DNA from: an uncultured Gammaproteobacteria bacterium
GTDB lineage: Bacteria > Pseudomonadota > Gammaproteobacteria > Pseudomonadales > Azotimanducaceae
Reading direction: 5' to 3'
Assembly (NCBI GenBank): GCA_913049815.1
Contig: CAJWYI010000003.1
Span: 1-47,892 of the forward strand
Length of the DNA: 47,892 nucleotides
Part shown: in pieces, positions 18,839 through 27,774 of the stretch
Layout of the letters: each line of letters opens with the position of its first letter
How positions within the stretch are numbered: position 1 is the stretch's first letter
Position numbers and translations under genes: made by a program
The notes under the pieces: model-generated
Databases searched by the model: none
What the model saw: only the letters and a program-made list of their open reading frames with translations
What the model was told of the DNA's origin: nothing

Positions 18839-19555
18839 GTGAACCGTTACCTATCAGATTGCCACGGATATAACGCCGCCCTTCAAGTCGATGCTGCGCG
18901 CGTGCTCATTTTGGTCTGCGCACTGTCCGGTCTTGCCAGCTGCCAGACCATCGATGATTCAGAAAGCACGACTACCCTACCTTCGGGCACGACTGCTATC
19001 CGGTCCACGGCTCAACTGAAGATTGATACACGCCTCGCGATGGATCGCGGTCATCTTGTTGAGCCGTACGAACACAGTGCCACCCAGCTTATCCTCAAAG
19101 TTCTGGAAAAAAGCCCCGATGACGAATCGATACTTCTGATGCGATCCGACCTCTCAGAATCAATCATGGCCGTTGCACTCGACTTGATCAGCGATGAAAG
19201 ACTAATCGCGGCAGGTGAGATGTTGAACCATGCTCGCGTGCTGGACCCTGATCACCCGAACCTGCCGGCAGTCACTCGGAGATTGAAAATCGCCAGTCAG
19301 TCAGTGAGCGAAACCCTAAAGATCCATCCTGCTAATCTAAGTGGGCGTTCCTCAACGCTTCGACGCCAACTCAGCATCCTAGGTCAACGCATCGTCGAGG
19401 AGAATGCGAAGATCACCATCAGATCAAGCAATGATGCATCCGCCCGATGGATCTACCAGCAACTAAGCCAGGACGTCGCTCGACGTATCTCAGCCACCAT
19501 GGAATACGGCGCACCCGTGGCGATCATCATCCGCTGGCCTCGGCCCAAGGGTTGA
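18839..19555 (+). CDS. Putative lipoprotein of unknown function
   Basis: A 238-residue product I do not recognise. Starting from GTG 18839, a hydrophobic segment (RVLILVCALSG) ends in a lipobox LASC near residue 35, so the mature protein is probably a lipid-anchored periplasmic one. The N-terminal region before the hydrophobic core is long for a lipoprotein, so the true start may differ. The mature part is helical, and NHARVLDPDHPNLPAV looks like a single TPR-style repeat. The C-terminal 70 residues (ITIRSSNDASARWIYQQL, then a basic stretch) show no family I know. It precedes a DUF2333 gene by 136 bases on the same strand and could be functionally tied to it. Confidence 0.6.
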   Translation: MNRYLSDCHGYNAALQVDAARVLILVCALSGLASCQTIDDSESTTTLPSGTTAIRSTAQLKIDTRLAMDRGHLVEPYEHSATQLILKVLEKSPDDESILLMRSDLSESIMAVALDLISDERLIAAGEMLNHARVLDPDHPNLPAVTRRLKIASQSVSETLKIHPANLSGRSSTLRRQLSILGQRIVEENAKITIRSSNDASARWIYQQLSQDVARRISATMEYGAPVAIIIRWPRPKG

Positions 19556-19691
19556 GTGTCTTCCGCATCCCACGCGGATCCTATGGAATTTTCATGTTAT
19601 CTGCCTTCTACCCCCTTAGAGAGTTCATGCTGCGGCCTCTTTTCGCTAACATCGAAACCAGGGCTGAACCAAAGACCGAACGGAATTGACG

Positions 19692-20726
19692 ATGGAACTG
19701 AAAACAAGCGTTTCCGATTTTCTTGAGACCTCGTCGATCATTAGTACTATCGGACGCGCAACCGCGATCACTCTGTCATTGCTTTTAATTTTGATCGGCA
19801 TTCTGGGATTCATCTGGGATACTGAACCAGGCCTTTTTGATATCGCCGCTATAACAGAGGAACGTACCGCGCCTCTAGGCGCCCGAGTGGTGATCGGCAG
19901 TACTACGGTTGCAACCACTATCGAAATGGCCAACACCCTGCTTGCCAAGCCAGGTGGCTATCTTGAGAACGATCTGGCACCCCCTGGGGTATGGATGGAC
20001 AACATACCCAACTGGGAGTTTGGTGTCCTTGTTCAGATTCGGGACATGGTCAGAATCATGCGTAAAACATTGAGTCGATCTCAATCACAATCGCAGGAAG
20101 ATGCGGACCTCATTACGGCGGAAAATCAGTTTTATTTTGATTCCAATAGCTGGATTCTGCCGGATACCGAAGGTGAGTATGCTCAGGGGATGATCGCACT
20201 GACGTCCTACCTTGAACGTCTGGGTGATGACAATTTACAGGACGCTCAATTTTACGCCCGTGCAGATAATCTTCAGGCCTGGCTTGCAGAAGTCGAAACA
20301 CGGTTGGGCAGCCTCTCTCAGCGACTCAGTGCGAGTGTCGGGAAACGACAACTGGATGTTTCTCTGGCAGGAGATAGCGCGGCCTCACAATCAACCGCAA
20401 CCAATCGGGATTCGGAAGTCAAAACACCCTATTTCGAACTCGACGACACGTTCTACGAAGCAAGGGGGACAACCTGGGCACTGATCCATCTGCTGCGTGC
20501 CATTGAAGTCGATTTCCACGATGTCCTGGTCAAGAAAAACGCGTTGGTGAGCCTACAGCAGATCATTCGTGAACTCGAACCGACACAGGAAACTGTCTGG
20601 AGCCCCATCCTACTAAACGGCAGTGGTTTGGGTGTCCTCGCCAACCACTCGCTGGTCATGGGCTCCCATGTATCACGCGCCAACGCCGCCATCATCGACC
20701 TACGAACACTACTCACCGAAGGCTGA
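19692..20726 (+). CDS. DUF2333 family inner-membrane protein
   Basis: A 344-residue protein of the uncharacterised DUF2333 family. One N-terminal transmembrane helix (TAITLSLLLILIGILGFIW, about residues 24-43) is followed by a large periplasmic region. Recognisable family features are the GGYLENDLAPPGVWMDNIPNWEFG segment (about 91-115), the adjacent IRDMVRIMRKTLSRSQSQS, and a WALIHLLRAIEVDF segment near the C-terminus. I chose ATG 19692; a TTG two codons earlier is possible. No enzymatic motif is visible. A short inverted repeat (TGAGGG, then CCCTCA) at 20724-20743 covers the stop codon and may stabilise or end the transcript, though it lacks a T-run. Confidence 0.8.
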   Translation: MELKTSVSDFLETSSIISTIGRATAITLSLLLILIGILGFIWDTEPGLFDIAAITEERTAPLGARVVIGSTTVATTIEMANTLLAKPGGYLENDLAPPGVWMDNIPNWEFGVLVQIRDMVRIMRKTLSRSQSQSQEDADLITAENQFYFDSNSWILPDTEGEYAQGMIALTSYLERLGDDNLQDAQFYARADNLQAWLAEVETRLGSLSQRLSASVGKRQLDVSLAGDSAASQSTATNRDSEVKTPYFELDDTFYEARGTTWALIHLLRAIEVDFHDVLVKKNALVSLQQIIRELEPTQETVWSPILLNGSGLGVLANHSLVMGSHVSRANAAIIDLRTLLTEG

Positions 20727-20767
20727 GGGTAAATAGCCCTCATGTGGGTATCCGCTTTCAGCGCAGG

Positions 20768-20813
20768 CCACCTTGGTGCGCGCTTCTCCTAATGCGCCCT
20801 AACACCAAGATGG
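20768..20813 (+). other. Imperfect hairpin in the spacer before hppA
   Basis: CCACCTTGGTG at 20768-20778 pairs with CACCAAGATGG at 20803-20813 with one mismatch in 11. A GCGC:GCGC extension inside is possible. It lies between the DUF2333 gene and hppA, upstream of the best promoter candidate. It could therefore be a protein-binding site, a weak transcript end for DUF2333, or a leader structure if transcription starts earlier. Confidence 0.4.
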
Positions 20814-20856
20814 AGGTGACTTCACCCCGGATGCCGACTTCTGTAATATGCGCGCT

Positions 20857-20886
20857 TTGACGGTGGCCCTATCCGGTCATTACAAC
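20857..20886 (+). promoter_or_regulatory. Possible sigma-70-type promoter of hppA
   Basis: TTGACG at 20857-20862 and TACAAC at 20881-20886 are separated by 18 bases and lie 25 bases before the hppA ATG. The -35 box is good and the -10 box fair. This is a read-by-eye proposal only. Confidence 0.35.
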
Positions 20887-20910
20887 AATTAAGCAAAACC
20901 GGTACTTATT

Positions 20911-22935
20911 ATGAGCAGCTTTGATGCATTGCCAATCTCCATGGGGGTATTCGGCCTCCTGGTGGCCCTTGTAATCTATTTTCTGATGATCCGTTACTCC
21001 GAAGGGGGCGAGAAGATCAAGAAAATTGCTGATTCAATCCATGAAGGGGCGATGGTGTTCATGCATCGCGAGTACTTCATGCTTGCTCTCTTTGCGGTTC
21101 CCCTGTTCTTCGTCATTCTGTTCTCTCCGCTTGGCTTCAATACGGCGTTAGCCTTTGCGGTTGGCGCTATCTGTTCCGCCGCCGCTGGATACCTCGGTAT
21201 GTTCTCGGCAACCAAAGCGAACGTTCGCACCACATCTGCAGCCCAGACCGACGGAGCCGCAGGCGCGTTGACGGTTGCTTTCTATGGCGGATCCATCATG
21301 GGACTTTGTGTTGCCTCTCTGGGACTGGTCGGACTCGGCTTCCTTTATCTTTATTTCGGTGGTGACAAAGACACGGCTCACGCCATCCACGGATTCGGTA
21401 TGGGAGCCTCCAGTGTGGCTCTGTTTTCTCGTGTGGGTGGTGGCATCTTCACCAAGAGCGCTGACGTGGGTGCTGATCTTGTCGGTAAGGTTGAAGCGGG
21501 CATTCCCGAAGACGACCCCCGTAATCCGGGAGTGATCGCTGACAACGTGGGTGACAATGTTGGAGACGTCGCGGGCATGGGATCTGACATCTTCGAGTCC
21601 TACTGCGGCTCGATGATCGCGACGATCGCCATCGCTTCGACACTGGCCTATGCAGGTGCCAACGGTGTTGAGTCCATCGCGCCTGGAGGCGGCAAAGAAG
21701 CACTGATGTTTTTGCCTCTCGCACTAGCCTCTGTAGGCCTGCTCTGCTCCGTCATCGGGATTCTCATCGTGCGTAGCATGTCAGGCAGCGCGCCTGAGAC
21801 CGCCTTAAGGATGGGACATCAGATTTCTGCGGTTGCACTGATCATTGCTGCGTACTTCCTCACCGATATGGTCGGGATTTCGATCTGGGTCTTCTGGGCC
21901 ATCGTGGCCGGTACCGCAGGCGGAATTCTGATCGGTATCGTAACTGAGTATTACACCGCCAAAGGACCTGTCGTGCGAATCGCCGAGTCTGGAAGAACAG
22001 GGACAGCCACGGTCATGATCACAGGACTTGCGGTGGGTATGCAATCCGTCGTGATTCCCATTCTTGGCATTAGCGCCATTATCTATCTCTCTACGGAATT
22101 CGCAGGCCTCTATGGCGTTGGTATCGCCGCCGTCGGTATGCTCGCAACGGTCGGTATGACGATGGCCCTGGATGCCTACGGACCTGTTGCTGACAATGCC
22201 GGTGGTATTGCTGAGATGGGTGAGCTGGGTGACGATATCCGTGAAATCACTGACGGCTTGGACGAAGTCGGTAACACCACAGCTGCCATCGGTAAGGGTT
22301 TCGCCATCGGCGCAGCCGCACTTGCGGCACTGGCCATCATTGCAGCGTTTGTGGAAACCATGGTGGCGAACGATCCAAATTTTTCGCTGGAACTGTCCAA
22401 CCCGAAAGTCCTGACTGGTATCTTTATCGGTGGCGTACTGCCTTTCCTCATCGCGTCAATGACGATGACTTCTGTGGGTGATGCGGCGATGGAAATGATC
22501 GAAGAGATTCGACGGCAATTTCGGGAAATTCCAGGTCTGATGGAAGGCAAAGCAGACCCGGATCACGCCAAGTGTGTCGACATTGCCACCAAGGCCGCAC
22601 TCAAGAAAATGATTCCACCCGGAGCAATTGCGATTGCAATGCCAGCAGTGGTTGGGTTCAGTCTCGGTGCAGAAAGTCTGGGTGGCATGCTCGCCGGCGC
22701 ACTGCTTGGCTGCGTCCTGATGGCTCTGATGATGGCGAACGCAGGCGGTGCCTGGGACAACGCGAAAAAGCACGTTGAGAAGGGCAATCTGGGCGGTAAA
22801 GGCTCTGACGTTCACGCGGCCGTTGTGGTTGGCGATACTGTCGGCGATCCGTTCAAAGATACGTCAGGTCCATCCATGAACATCCTGATCAACGTGATGG
22901 CCATTGTCAGCCTGGTCATCGCACCAATGCTGTAA
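20911..22935 (+). CDS. hppA: Membrane ion-pumping pyrophosphatase HppA (K+-dependent type, possibly Na+-translocating)
   Basis: This integral membrane enzyme hydrolyses pyrophosphate and pumps H+ or Na+ across the inner membrane. The 674-residue protein has about 16 hydrophobic segments. The substrate-binding [16 protein letters not shown] lies at 211-226, and a second acidic site, [15 protein letters not shown], near 641-655. The segment [14 protein letters not shown] (454-467) has Ala where K+-independent enzymes have Lys, so the K+-dependent class is predicted. E229 in DIFESY occupies the gate position typical of Na+-pumping bacterial enzymes rather than the plant-type shifted one. Ion specificity remains an inference. 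It faces pfp across a shared terminator region, and both genes act on pyrophosphate. Confidence 0.95.
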   Translation: MSSFDALPISMGVFGLLVALVIYFLMIRYSEGGEKIKKIADSIHEGAMVFMHREYFMLALFAVPLFFVILFSPLGFNTALAFAVGAICSAAAGYLGMFSATKANVRTTSAAQTDGAAGALTVAFYGGSIMGLCVASLGLVGLGFLYLYFGGDKDTAHAIHGFGMGASSVALFSRVGGGIFTKSADVGADLVGKVEAGIPEDDPRNPGVIADNVGDNVGDVAGMGSDIFESYCGSMIATIAIASTLAYAGANGVESIAPGGGKEALMFLPLALASVGLLCSVIGILIVRSMSGSAPETALRMGHQISAVALIIAAYFLTDMVGISIWVFWAIVAGTAGGILIGIVTEYYTAKGPVVRIAESGRTGTATVMITGLAVGMQSVVIPILGISAIIYLSTEFAGLYGVGIAAVGMLATVGMTMALDAYGPVADNAGGIAEMGELGDDIREITDGLDEVGNTTAAIGKGFAIGAAALAALAIIAAFVETMVANDPNFSLELSNPKVLTGIFIGGVLPFLIASMTMTSVGDAAMEMIEEIRRQFREIPGLMEGKADPDHAKCVDIATKAALKKMIPPGAIAIAMPAVVGFSLGAESLGGMLAGALLGCVLMALMMANAGGAWDNAKKHVEKGNLGGKGSDVHAAVVVGDTVGDPFKDTSGPSMNILINVMAIVSLVIAPML

Positions 22936-22954
22936 GGCGCTGCCGTTCTAGTGA

Positions 22955-22983
22955 AAGAGCCGGACACCGATCCGGCTTTTTTT
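22955..22983 (+). terminator. Rho-independent terminator after hppA
   Basis: AGCCGGA (22958-22964) and TCCGGCT (22971-22977) form a GC-rich stem with a six-base loop, followed by six further T residues. Three A residues just upstream could also let it work, more weakly, for the opposing pfp transcript. It lies 20 bases after the hppA stop. Confidence 0.88.
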
Positions 22984-23075
22984 CGCATGTCTGTTTTACC
23001 TGCGTCTAGAGTTCGGCGTCGCTAACCCAGCATCCATGCGACCACTCGATAGACGACTCATCGCTGGGACTAGCC

Positions 23076-24335
23076 CTAGACTTTGAATGGCCGCAGCTTC
23101 TTGCGCACCATCGTCCCCTTTAAAGTGACATAAGCAGGGAGACCATTGTGGTAAGGGGGATGATCTTCCCCTTCAATTAACGGTGCTAGATACGAACGCC
23201 CTTTTGCGGTGATGCCATAACCATCTTTTGAGATATAGCTCCGTGGCAACGGCTTCTCAACATTGGCAACTTTCGATAGGGGAGCGACTTCGATGTGCCA
23301 CTTGTAGCGTTTGGACGTCTTGTCGCGAACGATGATCGGCAACACCGCGTTTTTCCCCGCAAGCGCGAATTCCACAGCTGCTCGCCCGACTGCGTAGGCC
23401 TGCTCAACATCAACTTTGGAGGCTACATGGCGGGCAGCTCGCTGAAGGTAGTCTGCGACCGACCAGTGACATTTGTAGCCATGTTCCACCTTCACCATGT
23501 CCACGAGGGTTGGTGCAACACCACCTAATTGGGTATGGCCAAATGCATCTTTGGCACCTGCATCCGCAACAAACGTGCCGTCCTTGTACTGTGCGCCTTC
23601 CGATGCAACGACCACACAGTGTCCAACTTTCTGGACCGTCTCCTTGATCTTTTTAAGGAATGCGGCTCGATTGAAAGCGATTTCTGGGAACAAGATAATG
23701 TGCGGAGGATCATTCCGATGATCTTTGGCCAGACCTGCGGCCGCCGCAATCCAGCCAGCGTGGCGGCCCATGACTTCAAGTACGAAGACCTTGGTTGATG
23801 ACTCTGCCATCGAAGCCACATCAAGGCCGGCCTCACGTGTCGAGATGGCAACGTATTTCGCAACCGACCCAAATCCTGGGCAGCAATCTGTCAATGGCAG
23901 ATCGTTATCGACCGTTTTAGGGATGCCGATACAGGTGATTGGAAAATCCTGATCCCGACTAAACTCAGCGACCTTGTTAGCAGTATCCTGTGAATCTCCA
24001 CCGCCGTTATAGAAGAAATAGCCGATATCGTGTGCCTTAAACACTTCAATCAGGCGTTGGTACTCACGCCGATTGTCCTCAGCATTGGCTAGTTTGTAGC
24101 GGCAGGAACCAAATGCACCCGCTGGTGTAAAACGAAGTCCAGCAATAGTTGATCGACTCTCTTTCGATGTATCGATCAACTCTTCTCGAAGCGCGCCAAT
24201 GATACCGTTCTTCGCCGCATAAACCTTACCGAGTCGTTTGGACTTTCTTGCGGTTTCTATCACACCACACGCAGTCGCATTGATAACGGCGGTCACCCCA
24301 CCTGATTGTGCGTAGAAGACGTTGCGTGGAACCAT
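23076..24335 (-). CDS. pfp: Pyrophosphate-dependent 6-phosphofructokinase
   Basis: A predicted reversible fructose-6-phosphate kinase using PPi instead of ATP. The 419-residue protein begins NVFYAQSGGVTAVINA. Its NGGGDSQDT motif at 110-118 has Asp where ATP enzymes read GGDGS. PKTVDNDL (139-146) has the Lys typical of PPi-specific members, where ATP-dependent enzymes read GTIDND. Also present are the MGRHAGWIAAAAGLA segment and an EGAQYKDG region. It converges with hppA, so production and use of pyrophosphate are genetically adjacent. PPi-PFK and membrane PPase genes lie together in some methanotrophs, which is established family knowledge. Upstream, a 244-base spacer separates it from nadE on the same strand, and I see no clear terminator there. 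Confidence 0.92.
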   Translation of the reverse strand: MVPRNVFYAQSGGVTAVINATACGVIETARKSKRLGKVYAAKNGIIGALREELIDTSKESRSTIAGLRFTPAGAFGSCRYKLANAEDNRREYQRLIEVFKAHDIGYFFYNGGGDSQDTANKVAEFSRDQDFPITCIGIPKTVDNDLPLTDCCPGFGSVAKYVAISTREAGLDVASMAESSTKVFVLEVMGRHAGWIAAAAGLAKDHRNDPPHIILFPEIAFNRAAFLKKIKETVQKVGHCVVVASEGAQYKDGTFVADAGAKDAFGHTQLGGVAPTLVDMVKVEHGYKCHWSVADYLQRAARHVASKVDVEQAYAVGRAAVEFALAGKNAVLPIIVRDKTSKRYKWHIEVAPLSKVANVEKPLPRSYISKDGYGITAKGRSYLAPLIEGEDHPPYHNGLPAYVTLKGTMVRKKLRPFKV

Positions 24336-24579
24336 AAATCTGTCCTGAACATTTGAATTCGGAGGAACTCAGAAGACGTTCTCATCCAGACGGGACAAGG
24401 TCAAAGAGCGCGACGGTATTATCAGCAAAATATCCGGACGTCGCCAGCCGTTACGAGATTCTGATCAGTAGGCACTCGCCTCATTAATTAGCCCGTATAT
24501 GAGCTTTTTAAGGACTTCATCACGTGAGTGCCTTTCGAGATAGCAAAGCCATAGAGAGAATATTGAGACATTCTGAGGA

Positions 24580-26340
24580 TCAGGACCATTTCTCAACAAT
24601 AGGAAGCCTGCGACCACTGCCAAAAGCCACTTTGCTGACTTTCGTGCCTGGACAGGTCTGGCGTCGTTTGTACTCCATACGTCCGATTAGACTGACAATA
24701 CGTTCATAGTCAGCGTGGGAAGGTGGCTCTGCGCACCAGGCCTGCAGTACATTCAGTTCTGAGGAGATCACCTGATTGTCCTCATTACATCGTTGAACCC
24801 ACGATGAAAACGCGTCGAACGATGAGATGTATTCTTCAATATGAGCCTGCACGATAGGGTCAAGCACCGCATAGGGGAGCAGACTCGCTTCATCAGTCTG
24901 CCCAGGCGCCAGCTCGGCACTTGGCGGTTTCTGCCAGATCGAGTCAGGAATACTTGGGTGGACACGAGCGAGTTCAAACACCTGGTGTTTGTACAGATCC
25001 TTGATCGGAGCAAAACTGAAATTCATGTCGAAATGCGTGTAATAGCCGCATGCAGATTCTGTTTTGTTGCCCGTCGAAAGAGGCATCGCTCCGAAAGCGT
25101 TGCTGAAGTGCATCACTGCAAGATCACGGATACGCGCTTGAATATTCTCATCAGCCACTGAACCGTATTGCTGCTCATTGAACGTCCTCGTGACAAGGTT
25201 AGACAAACTCGTGGCATGGACGTTGAAGTGCTCATTGAATCGGTCAACGAAGGACTCGTGAGCGACCGGTAGTTCGTAGTCCCAACATCCCAGATTTTCA
25301 TGGAGCTGTATAGCGTCAACACGCGAATGATCACTGCTGAATACCGAAGGCAGTCGGATAGCATGAACATGTTCACTCCCCACAGCGTCGCAAGCCAGTG
25401 CACACACTAGTGCTGAGTCGACACCACCACTGCTCGCCAATACCAGTTCACTGAATCCGCTTTTGCGGACATAATCCTGAAGACACACCACCAGTAGTTC
25501 ATACAATGACACACCGCTTTTAAGGATGGCCGCCCGATGGTCGTCGTTCGCAACCTGGCGGACCAAGGGTGTTGCGGTCTTGAGATCGACAACAGCAAAA
25601 CTGTCTTCTTTCACCTCACTGGACCTATGGATCAGGTCGCGATTAGTCAGAACAAAGCTCTGGCCATCAAAAATCAGTTCGTCCTGACCACCATATTGGT
25701 TGACATACACAACACTGAGATCATCAGTACCGGGAGCGATGGTTCGAATACGGTGCCAGGACTTGTCATGCACATAGGGCGACGCATTAAGTGATAGTAT
25801 GACATCCACACCGGCGTCGCGATAGCGGGCAAGTGGATTCGTTAGATGGTTGTAGTCGTCAGAATCTTTATCGTTCCAAAGATCCTCACAAATGGCAATG
25901 CCGACCTGTTCTCCAGCGATCTCGATCGTGAGTAGTTCCCGACCTGGTTGAAAGTAACGTAGCTCATCGAAGACATCGTAAAAGGGAAGCAGATGCTTGT
26001 GGTAGGTACCCAGAACTTTGCCATAGCCAATCACGCTCGCCGCGTTAAAGAACGGTTTTCCAGGACCAGGATTGTGCTGAATATGACCCACCACCACGTG
26101 TAACTCCGTAGACAGCGTCCCCGTGAGTTCACACAGATCATTGATGACGTCGTCGTTGCATCCAACGTAGTCAGGGTGGTACATCAGATCTTGGCTCAGG
26201 TACCCAGGGATGCAGAGTTCAGGAAAAAGCACCACGTCTGCCCCCTCCTGGGCAGCCATCTCAATGCCGCGAACGATTCGCGCCTGGTTCCCATCAAAGT
26301 CACCGGGTGTCGTATTGATCTGTCCTAGACAAACCTTCAT
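24580..26340 (-). CDS. nadE: Glutamine-dependent NAD+ synthetase NadE
   Basis: This two-domain enzyme makes NAD+ from nicotinate adenine dinucleotide, ATP and ammonia released from glutamine. The 586-residue protein has an N-terminal nitrilase-type glutaminase domain with all three catalytic residues visible: E41 in FPELCIPGY, K115 in YHKHLLPFYDVFDE, and C151 in GIAICEDLW. The C-terminal synthetase domain carries the PP-loop SSGGVDSA (303-310), STGNKTESACGYYTH and a KPPSAELAPGQTDE segment. The text between STGNK and the IKDLYK motif is more divergent than usual (HFDMNFSFAP in place of the common LYGDMxGG form). It overlaps ctaA by four bases, suggesting cotranscription. Confidence 0.95.
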   Translation of the reverse strand: MKVCLGQINTTPGDFDGNQARIVRGIEMAAQEGADVVLFPELCIPGYLSQDLMYHPDYVGCNDDVINDLCELTGTLSTELHVVVGHIQHNPGPGKPFFNAASVIGYGKVLGTYHKHLLPFYDVFDELRYFQPGRELLTIEIAGEQVGIAICEDLWNDKDSDDYNHLTNPLARYRDAGVDVILSLNASPYVHDKSWHRIRTIAPGTDDLSVVYVNQYGGQDELIFDGQSFVLTNRDLIHRSSEVKEDSFAVVDLKTATPLVRQVANDDHRAAILKSGVSLYELLVVCLQDYVRKSGFSELVLASSGGVDSALVCALACDAVGSEHVHAIRLPSVFSSDHSRVDAIQLHENLGCWDYELPVAHESFVDRFNEHFNVHATSLSNLVTRTFNEQQYGSVADENIQARIRDLAVMHFSNAFGAMPLSTGNKTESACGYYTHFDMNFSFAPIKDLYKHQVFELARVHPSIPDSIWQKPPSAELAPGQTDEASLLPYAVLDPIVQAHIEEYISSFDAFSSWVQRCNEDNQVISSELNVLQAWCAEPPSHADYERIVSLIGRMEYKRRQTCPGTKVSKVAFGSGRRLPIVEKWS

Positions 26341-27473
26341 GACCTGAGTTCCTCGTTCCCCTGAACGAATCTGCTGCTGCTTCGAACTGCGCTTCTGCGT
26401 GAGAACACCAGATACAGCACATGCACAGCAATGAGCAGGACGATGCAGGCGCCCCCCTGATGTGCGCTCGCCAGTTCCAGTGGTACGACCTTAACAAGCG
26501 TGAGAACACCTATCATGAACTGGGTCAAGACCGCCGCGAGTAGCAACACCGAGCTCCACATTAATGCGCCACCCAGGCGACGTGCTCGCCACCAGAGCCA
26601 TGCAACTGCAACCAATAGCAAAACCGCCAGCCAGCGATGGATAAACTGAATTGTCGCGGTACTTTCTGAGAAGTTGTGCCAGAAGGGTTGCATCTGCATG
26701 ACCGCATCCGCCACCCATCGATCATGCATCAAGGGGAATGTGTTATACGCATAGCCAGCATGGCTGCCCGCGGTGAAAGCGCCGTAGAGCAGCTGGAACC
26801 ATAGCAGCAGCATCACGATCATGACGAGGGCACGCAATTCCTGCGGAACACCCATCGTTACCTCGCCACCATCAACTGTGTCGCTGCGATGCCCATAGAC
26901 ACAACCCAGTGCCAGCCAATATGTGTAAGCCATGAGTCCCATCGCCAGCAGAAGGTGAGCCGCCAGTCGATAATGGCTGACTCGTGCGTCATCGACGAGT
27001 CCGCTTTGGACCATGTACCATCCCATCAGACCTTGTAGTCCACCTAGAATGAGTGCCACAACTAGGTGTGGTTTAATCCATGCATCCAATCGCTTGGACA
27101 CCCACAACGCACACATTGGCACAAAAAACAGAAGCCCGATCACGCGGCCTAATATTCGATGCACATATTCCCAATAGAAAATCTGCTTAAAGCCCTCAAG
27201 ATCCATATGGCGATTGTAGAGTTGGTATTCAGGAAACTGCTGGTACGCCAGAAACAACGCCTGCCAATCCCGCTCATCCAACGGCGGCAGAACTCCCATG
27301 ATCGGTTGCCAATCGACCATAGATAGACCGCTACCCGTCAGGCGAGTGACTCCACCAACCAAGACCATGATAAAAATGGTGGCACAAGTGATCAGTAGCC
27401 AGACCACCACAAATCGATCTGGTGCTGTAAATCCTCGTAATTTGGGAGCGTTTGAAGTTACGGTAGTCGCCAA
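26337..27473 (-). CDS. ctaA: Heme A synthase (CtaA/COX15 family)
   Basis: The enzyme oxidises the C8 methyl of heme O to the formyl group of heme A, needed for aa3-type cytochrome oxidases. The 378-residue membrane protein has about eight hydrophobic segments in two homologous halves. Diagnostic pieces are VGGVTRLTGSGLSMVDWQP, FKQIFYWEYVHRILGRVIG, LVDDARVSHYRLAAHL and IQFIHRWLAVLL, which contain the paired heme-ligand histidines. It is of the longer proteobacterial/mitochondrial COX15 type, without an obvious extracellular Cys pair. A GAGGAGGT ribosome-binding site precedes the start. No cox genes lie nearby, so it is separated from any oxidase cluster. It is probably cotranscribed with nadE. 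Confidence 0.95.
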   Translation of the reverse strand: MATTVTSNAPKLRGFTAPDRFVVVWLLITCATIFIMVLVGGVTRLTGSGLSMVDWQPIMGVLPPLDERDWQALFLAYQQFPEYQLYNRHMDLEGFKQIFYWEYVHRILGRVIGLLFFVPMCALWVSKRLDAWIKPHLVVALILGGLQGLMGWYMVQSGLVDDARVSHYRLAAHLLLAMGLMAYTYWLALGCVYGHRSDTVDGGEVTMGVPQELRALVMIVMLLLWFQLLYGAFTAGSHAGYAYNTFPLMHDRWVADAVMQMQPFWHNFSESTATIQFIHRWLAVLLLVAVAWLWWRARRLGGALMWSSVLLLAAVLTQFMIGVLTLVKVVPLELASAHQGGACIVLLIAVHVLYLVFSRRSAVRSSSRFVQGNEELRS

Positions 27474-27774
27474 GGTACCTCCTCGTCTTGTGGCGAATTA
27501 TCTTGGATCAGTCCACTTGTTGCCATGGCTCAGTTTGGTAGCAAGGTATAAATGGGCTGAATGTTCAGATACTCAAATGACCTGTGCCCCAGAATCTGAG
27601 TTTGGATCTAAATTCCCCAAGTGAAATTGCCTCGGAACTGTCTATGGACACCCATCATCAGTCTCCTTTGACACCCACACGCGGCGGCAGTTCGATCGTC
27701 ATATATTCGGTCGCTATATCTCCCAACCTCCTCTAATTTGCTTTACTATGCCGGGTTCAATATGGAGTCTACAT
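27474..27774. other. Divergent spacer between ctaA and the acyl-CoA dehydrogenase gene
   Basis: About 300 bases without a convincing gene. It must contain the promoters for both directions. It carries two copies of the recurring TGGGTGTC element in minus orientation (27644-27655 as ATGGACACCCAT and 27670-27677 as GACACCCA), about 25 bases apart. A clear GGAG ribosome-binding site at 27764-27767 supports the ATG at 27775. Confidence 0.6.

Noticed and set aside
15938-20640. Further TGGGTGTC matches in accC, accB and the DUF2333 gene
   Set aside because: They are in coding sequence and explained by ordinary codons, so they are not counted as members of the intergenic element.
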